Assembly (NCBI GenBank): GCA_040756575.1
Contig: JBFLYP010000003.1
Coordinates: forward strand, 1 to 64,000
From: DTYU01 sp040756575
Lineage (GTDB): Bacteria > Bacillota > Desulfotomaculia > Desulfotomaculales > Ammonificaceae
Direction: 5' to 3'
DNA: 64,000 bases
In this document: positions 60,350 through 64,000 of the stretch, piece by piece
Numbering within the stretch: position 1 is the stretch's first letter
Layout of the letters: each line of letters opens with the position of its first letter
Notes under the pieces: generated by a model
Database searches by the model: none
What the model was told of the DNA's origin: nothing
The model's input: the letters and a program-made list of their open reading frames with translations, nothing else
Position numbers and translations under genes: made by a program

Positions 60350-60935
60350 GAGTAAGTGACAGCACTGCAAGTAAACGCTGTAGCTTAAGGTCCAGCAGGC
60401 TTTCCCGGATGCCCACCGGCCGTCGCCGTACCGGCGGTTTCCCTTTAAGAGCATCCCCGGCGCGTCACCGCCTCCGGGGCTGGATTGCCACTAAGCTTAC
60501 ACTTTAATCCTTGCAGTACCACGGTTTACCCGAACAGCCTAGGGGTTTTCCCCGGCAGAACCCGTCCCTCCCTAGCCTCTTTTGCAGCCAGGGTTTCAGG
60601 CCGCGGGCCTTTGGAACGGGCCCGTAACCAAAGACCCGAACGTTTCACCGCATCCACCCTGACCACTCAAGGCAGGCTACACTGCACGCAGCTTTTCACC
60701 ACGTACAGGTTCTCATCCCAAGCCATAGGCATGTTCCCCACGCACTTGGGTCTCCGCGGCGGCAGGGTCAACGCCCGCATGCCCTTGCGGCTCGCCCTCC
60801 CGCCTTAACTCCCAGTACCAGCCCCCGGCTGGGCGCCGGCAGCCAGCACCAGGAACTTCATCGATGTGCCCGTGACGGATTTTTAGGCCCGCCTTTGGAA
60901 GAGAGGTTCTGACTAGGATACTGCGTCACTTACCA
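60350..60935 (-). ncRNA. ole: OLE RNA (large extremophile RNA)
   Basis: A gene-free, GC-rich stretch of about 585 bases between ispA and oapA, the canonical OLE location. The ends pair: GTAAGTGAC at the 5' end (minus strand, 60933-60925) with GTCACTTAC at the 3' end (60360-60352). Many internal stems exist, e.g. GCCGGGGGCTGG-type and CCGCCGGTACGGCGACGG-type helices. OLE RNA is about 600 nt, binds OapA at the membrane, and is linked to ethanol, cold and Mg stress. The family call rests on context, size and closing stem; no covariance search was run. Confidence 0.85.
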
Positions 60936-61095
60936 TCTAAAGTTCTTCAACGGCAAACGATTTAACGTACTTACTTATTTTTTCTGTAGGCTAAAGTAAA
61001 ATCATAATAGCACACCAATAGCGAAGAAACAAGTCTCGCCCGGGTGAACGGTAACGCCGCCGAAGCTCCTGTGTCAGGCTATCGGAAATTAGGTA

Positions 61096-61986
61096 TTAAA
61101 ACTGGCGAGTTAGAATGAATTGCGCGGCCCCACGCAAGAAATCGGCCGCTGAGTCAAAGCCCTCTAAAGCCGCCAGCGCTTCGTCAACGGCCTTTTTGGC
61201 GTGTTCCCGTGCTGCAGAAAGTCCAAAAATACCCGGATATGTAAGCTTTCGTTTTTTGGTGTCCCCTCCGACCGATTTTCCCGTCTTTGTTGTGTCGCCG
61301 ACGACATCCAAAATATCGTCGGTGACCTGAAAAGCCAGACCGAGCTTCTCACCGTATCGGGTGAGCGCTCGGAGTTCTTCCTCGGAAGCACCGGAAAGAA
61401 TGGCCCCCGTCCTTACTGAAGCTGTGAAAAGCGCCGCGGTTTTCTTTTGATGAATCTGTTTTACCAACTCCGGACTGCCGCCGGCTTCCTGGCTTGTTAT
61501 ATCCACAACCTGGCCCCCGACCATCCCCTCTGTTCCCGCAGCCACGGCAACCTCTACGATTACCCGCAGACCGTCTGCCGGGGAAACCGAGTCGCTCATT
61601 CCCGCCCTCGCCAGCAGTTCAAACCCGAGCGTAAGAAGCGCATCGCCGGCAAGAATTGCAATAGCCTCCCCAAAGACCTTGTGGTTGGTAGGTCTACCGC
61701 GCCGGAGGTCATCATTATCCATTGCCGGCAGATCGTCGTGAATCAGCGAGTAACAGTGGATGAGCTCAATGCCGCAGGCCGCCGTTATTACGTTTTCCGC
61801 TTTGCCCCCCACCGCTTCTGCCGCACCTATAACCAGGGCCGGGCGCAACCTTTTACCTCCGGAAAGGACGCTGTAACGAATGGCCTGATGGATAATACCA
61901 GGCGGAGCCATTTCAGGGGGAAGATATTTGTCAAGGGCCTGGTCAATAATGCGCGCTTTCTCTGCCAGGGCTGCTTTAAAGTCCAT
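61096..61986 (-). CDS. ispA: Polyprenyl (farnesyl) diphosphate synthase
   Basis: About 296 residues. Both aspartate-rich motifs are present: HDDLPAMDNDDLRRGRPT and FQVTDDILDV. It joins IPP to allylic diphosphates to give geranyl/farnesyl diphosphate. The ATG at 61986 follows AAGGAG at 7 bases and overlaps xseB by 11; an upstream in-frame start at 62004 is less likely. Confidence 0.95.
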   Translation of the reverse strand: MDFKAALAEKARIIDQALDKYLPPEMAPPGIIHQAIRYSVLSGGKRLRPALVIGAAEAVGGKAENVITAACGIELIHCYSLIHDDLPAMDNDDLRRGRPTNHKVFGEAIAILAGDALLTLGFELLARAGMSDSVSPADGLRVIVEVAVAAGTEGMVGGQVVDITSQEAGGSPELVKQIHQKKTAALFTASVRTGAILSGASEEELRALTRYGEKLGLAFQVTDDILDVVGDTTKTGKSVGGDTKKRKLTYPGIFGLSAAREHAKKAVDEALAALEGFDSAADFLRGAAQFILTRQF

Positions 61987-62251
61987 TGTTGGGCTCCTTG
62001 TCAAAATTTATGTTGGTTTTCAAAGGCTTTTCGCTATCGCTTTCCAGCAGCAGGGAAAGCTTTTGTTCCGCCCCGGACAATAGCATGCGACATTGTTTAA
62101 CCAATTCCATCCCTTCGGTAAAGCGGGCTATAGCAGTGTCCAGGTCAAGGTTTCCGTTCTCAATCTCTTTTATTACAGCCTCTAACCGCTCAAGGCACTG
62201 CTCAAATGAAAGCGGTTTATCTTCGCTCATTTCCGCACTCTCCAACTGCAA
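61976..62251 (-). CDS. xseB: Exodeoxyribonuclease VII small subunit
   Basis: A 91-residue XseB with the family pattern LSFEQCLERLEAVIKEIENG followed by LDTAIARFTEGMELVKQC. It forms ExoVII with XseA. No xseA gene is upstream in the window: the preceding gene is DUF4416. It starts the ispA-OLE-oapA-dxs string. Confidence 0.93.
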   Translation of the reverse strand: MQLESAEMSEDKPLSFEQCLERLEAVIKEIENGNLDLDTAIARFTEGMELVKQCRMLLSGAEQKLSLLLESDSEKPLKTNINFDKEPNNGL

Positions 62252-62394
62252 GTTAAGAAAAGTATAGCATAAGGTGCCTTATCGCGGAAGATTTCTGGAC
62301 CGCGCGTCCCAATCTAAAACCTTCCAGCCGGACCCGGTCTACCCCCAATAAACCAGACAACTCCCCACATCTGTTCAAACTTAAACGATCTTTA

Positions 62395-62979
62395 CTAAGA
62401 ACCGTGCCGAATCCTGAGCTGTTCCCTGTAAATCTCTCTGATGCGCTCAAAAATCTGCCTGTATTCTGCGCTTGCGTAGTCAGGGTAAGTCCAGGGCCAG
62501 GGGTGGAAGCGCCCGTGTTTAAAGAAGAGAGTGACTTCAGCATATACTTTATTGCCTAAATAAATCCGGTGAACGTTATCCTTGGTAGTGGCAAGCACAA
62601 GCTTGGCAAGGCTCACATATCCCGGGTCGATGTTCACCCTCCGTTTCCCCCGCGTTCTCCATGCTTCTTCAAGCTCCATCGTATAAAGCTTAAGTGAGAC
62701 TAACTCGCACGGATCGATCAGGCGGGAAAAGCTGTAGAACCTTCTTTTCAGCCCGGTGCCCATTTCTTTCTCGTAATAACGTGTCTTATTGAAAAGTAAA
62801 GGAGCGGAAATGAAATCAGCTTCTCCAAGACGGGCTTTCAAGGCCTTCTCGGCTTCGAGAAACAGCTCTTCTTGACCGGTAAAGACACTTACTACGGGTT
62901 TTACCGGCTCCGGAGGCAACCTTTCCAAAACAGTTGTATCTGCATTACTGCTGTATCTCCCCCCTGACAGCAACAACAC
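62395..62979 (-). CDS. DUF4416 family protein
   Basis: About 194 residues of a family of unknown function (DUF4416, sometimes labelled GTP-binding in error). Conserved blocks: FTGQEELFLEAEKAL, NKTRYYEKEMGTGLKRRFYSF (read in part), NIDPGYVSLAKLVLATTKD and FHPWPWTYPDY. The frame is open to 63039 but overlaps the upstream gene; a GTG at 62979 behind GGGAG follows its stop. The start is uncertain. Confidence 0.8.
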   Translation of the reverse strand: MLLLSGGRYSSNADTTVLERLPPEPVKPVVSVFTGQEELFLEAEKALKARLGEADFISAPLLFNKTRYYEKEMGTGLKRRFYSFSRLIDPCELVSLKLYTMELEEAWRTRGKRRVNIDPGYVSLAKLVLATTKDNVHRIYLGNKVYAEVTLFFKHGRFHPWPWTYPDYASAEYRQIFERIREIYREQLRIRHGS

Positions 62980-62986
62980 TTTTCGC

Positions 62987-63625
62987 TTAGCTCCCGGCCA
63001 AACGTTTGGTAACGGCCGATATCGCATTTTCCTTGACAAAGGCAGCCCGGCCTTTTAGTTCATCCCGCTTCGCAAGTGCTGCTGTTTTGTAAGAATCGTC
63101 TTTTATAAGGGGGACGTTGATATCAACGTTTAAAAGGGCGGCGTTAAGTGCCGCTTCCCCGAGGTAGGCTGCAACGCCGGCGTCGCTTACCGCCCCCTTG
63201 TTTCCTTTCAAGGCAGCCTGTTCAGCTAATTCAAGCACCTCGAGGCACGCGCCGGCTATGCCGAGCGGTGTTTCGGTGGCTCTAACTAAAGCCTCCTGCA
63301 TCCTCCGGGCGCGTTCGGCTTTTTGCTCCTCGGTCTCTCGCGGCATCTTGTAGACTTCCATAAAGGCACTAAAGGCTTCTATATCCGCCGCCACCAACTT
63401 CTCGAACCTGTTCATAAGAGCGGCGGTTTTCTGGAGCATTGCCGTCATCTCCGGTTCTACGTCGGCGTACTTTTCTTTACCGACTGTAAGACTTGCCACC
63501 ATCGATGCCATTGACGCAGCCAAAGCCCCACAGAGTGCCGCTACGCTCCCCCCACCCGGAGTGGGAGCGTTAGAGGCCGCTTCTTTCAAGAACTGCCTTA
63601 TGCTCCAGTTAAAAATCTGCTCCAT
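62987..63625 (-). CDS. fchA: Cyclodeaminase/cyclohydrolase family protein (FchA-type)
   Basis: A 212-residue all-helical protein with APTPGGGSVAALCGAL at residues 20-35 (folate-binding loop), LTVGKEKYADVEPEM and GNKGAVSDAGVAAYLGEAAL. FchA converts methenyl-THF to formyl-THF; related domains have formiminotransferase-cyclodeaminase activity. It lies 11 bases downstream of folD, which can do the same step. Confidence 0.88.
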   Translation of the reverse strand: MEQIFNWSIRQFLKEAASNAPTPGGGSVAALCGALAASMASMVASLTVGKEKYADVEPEMTAMLQKTAALMNRFEKLVAADIEAFSAFMEVYKMPRETEEQKAERARRMQEALVRATETPLGIAGACLEVLELAEQAALKGNKGAVSDAGVAAYLGEAALNAALLNVDINVPLIKDDSYKTAALAKRDELKGRAAFVKENAISAVTKRLAGS

Positions 63626-63636
63626 TCCTGCACCTC

Positions 63637-64000
63637 CTAACCCAACCCCTGAAGTGAAACCGCCTTCAGTACATTTTGCATTATCAGCGTTGTGGTCATA
63701 CTTCCGACCCCGCCCGGGACCGGTGTAATGTAGCCTGCTACCTCTTTTGCGCTTTCAAAGTCGACATCGCCGCAAATACCCTTGTCCGTCTGGTTGATAC
63801 CTGCGTCGACAACCACCGCTCCCGGCTTCACCATATCACCGGTAATTAGGCCTGCTTTGCCGGCAGCCGCAACTAAAATGTCGGCCTCACGGGTGTGACG
63901 TGCCAGATCCACTGTCTTTGTATGACAGACCGTAATTGTTGCGTTCTTCCGCAAAAGCATTAGCATTAGCGGACGTCCGACGGTTTCTCCCCGTCCCACA
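63637..64000 (-). CDS. folD: Bifunctional FolD, C-terminal part (runs off window)
   Basis: The last about 120 residues of methylenetetrahydrofolate dehydrogenase/cyclohydrolase: VGRPLMLMLL, TVCHTKT, DILVAAAGKAG and the C-terminal signature TPVPGGVGSMTTTLIMQN. The N-terminal catalytic part lies beyond the right edge. It is in the one-carbon/Wood-Ljungdahl methyl branch. Confidence 0.95.
   Translation of the reverse strand, partial: VGRGETVGRPLMLMLLRKNATITVCHTKTVDLARHTREADILVAAAGKAGLITGDMVKPGAVVVDAGINQTDKGICGDVDFESAKEVAGYITPVPGGVGSMTTTLIMQNVLKAVSLQGLG

Noticed and set aside
60485..60808. 107-codon plus-strand reading frame in the ispA-oapA gap
   Set aside because: It is antisense to the OLE RNA, has no family features or ribosome site and is rich in Pro/Arg as expected from GC-rich structured RNA.
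60350..60935. RNase P RNA or tmRNA
   Set aside because: The GAGGAAAGTCC type core of RNase P and the tRNA-like ends of tmRNA were not found; location and size fit OLE RNA.

Overview
The window looks like chromosomal DNA of an anaerobic, endospore-forming Firmicute of the Peptococcaceae/Desulfotomaculum-Pelotomaculum type. The evidence is spo0A and spoIVB (sporulation), a selenocysteine-containing [NiFeSe] hydrogenase, ferredoxin-linked 2-oxoacid oxidoreductase, folD next to a cyclodeaminase-type cyclohydrolase (folate C1 metabolism), the DapL/DapF lysine branch, and an OLE RNA in its classical isoprenoid operon. Almost all genes lie on the minus strand. Only a DUF2512 protein and a diguanylate cyclase are on the plus strand. 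TTG and GTG starts are frequent.

Layout. 1-400: end of an IS21-family element (partial istA plus terminal repeats). 588-3574: WYL regulator, an internally duplicated unknown protein, tRNA-Trp with its terminator, and a DUF2512 membrane protein. 3739-7062: corrinoid ABC transporter btuFCD behind an enlarged cobalamin riboswitch and a terminator. 7103-12894: mdh, tatC, tatA, the hydrogenase pair hysB-hysA (UGA read as Sec, with a SECIS-like hairpin), a second tatA and the hydrogenase maturation protease; Tat genes flank the Tat-exported enzyme. 13076-19323: PFK, a UPF0182 protein, a small zinc-ribbon protein, a HAD protein, adk and tRNA-Pro. 19566-21413: diguanylate cyclase. 21406-31794: a LOG-like protein, rex, rpe, rsgA, PASTA kinase, PP2C phosphatase, rlmN, rsmB, fmt, def (translation and signalling cluster). 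32074-37738: priA, coaBC, rpoZ, gmk, remA, yicC. 38026-41641: aspartate-type aminotransferase, dapL, dapF. 41781-46320: M20 peptidase, four-subunit 2-oxoacid:ferredoxin oxidoreductase and a P-loop ATPase. 46415-49953: MraY-like and GT2 glycosyltransferases, MctB-like protein, SteA. 50560-54990: spo0A, spoIVB, recN, argR. 54994-62251: nadK, a SurA-N-like protein, tlyA, dxs, oapA, OLE RNA, ispA, xseB. 62395-64000: DUF4416 protein, fchA-type gene, folD (partial).

The most notable signals are: (i) the in-frame UGA that extends the hydrogenase large subunit to its DPUxxCxxH motif; (ii) the OLE RNA/OapA pair; (iii) a family of dispersed intergenic repeats (at least six loci) whose copies differ by presence or absence of hairpin modules at fixed sites; (iv) a cobalamin riboswitch enlarged by two roughly 100-nt inserts, one carrying a heptanucleotide array also seen at 28.8 kb; (v) a good sigma-H-type promoter before spo0A. 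All calls come from reading the sequence; no database search was run.
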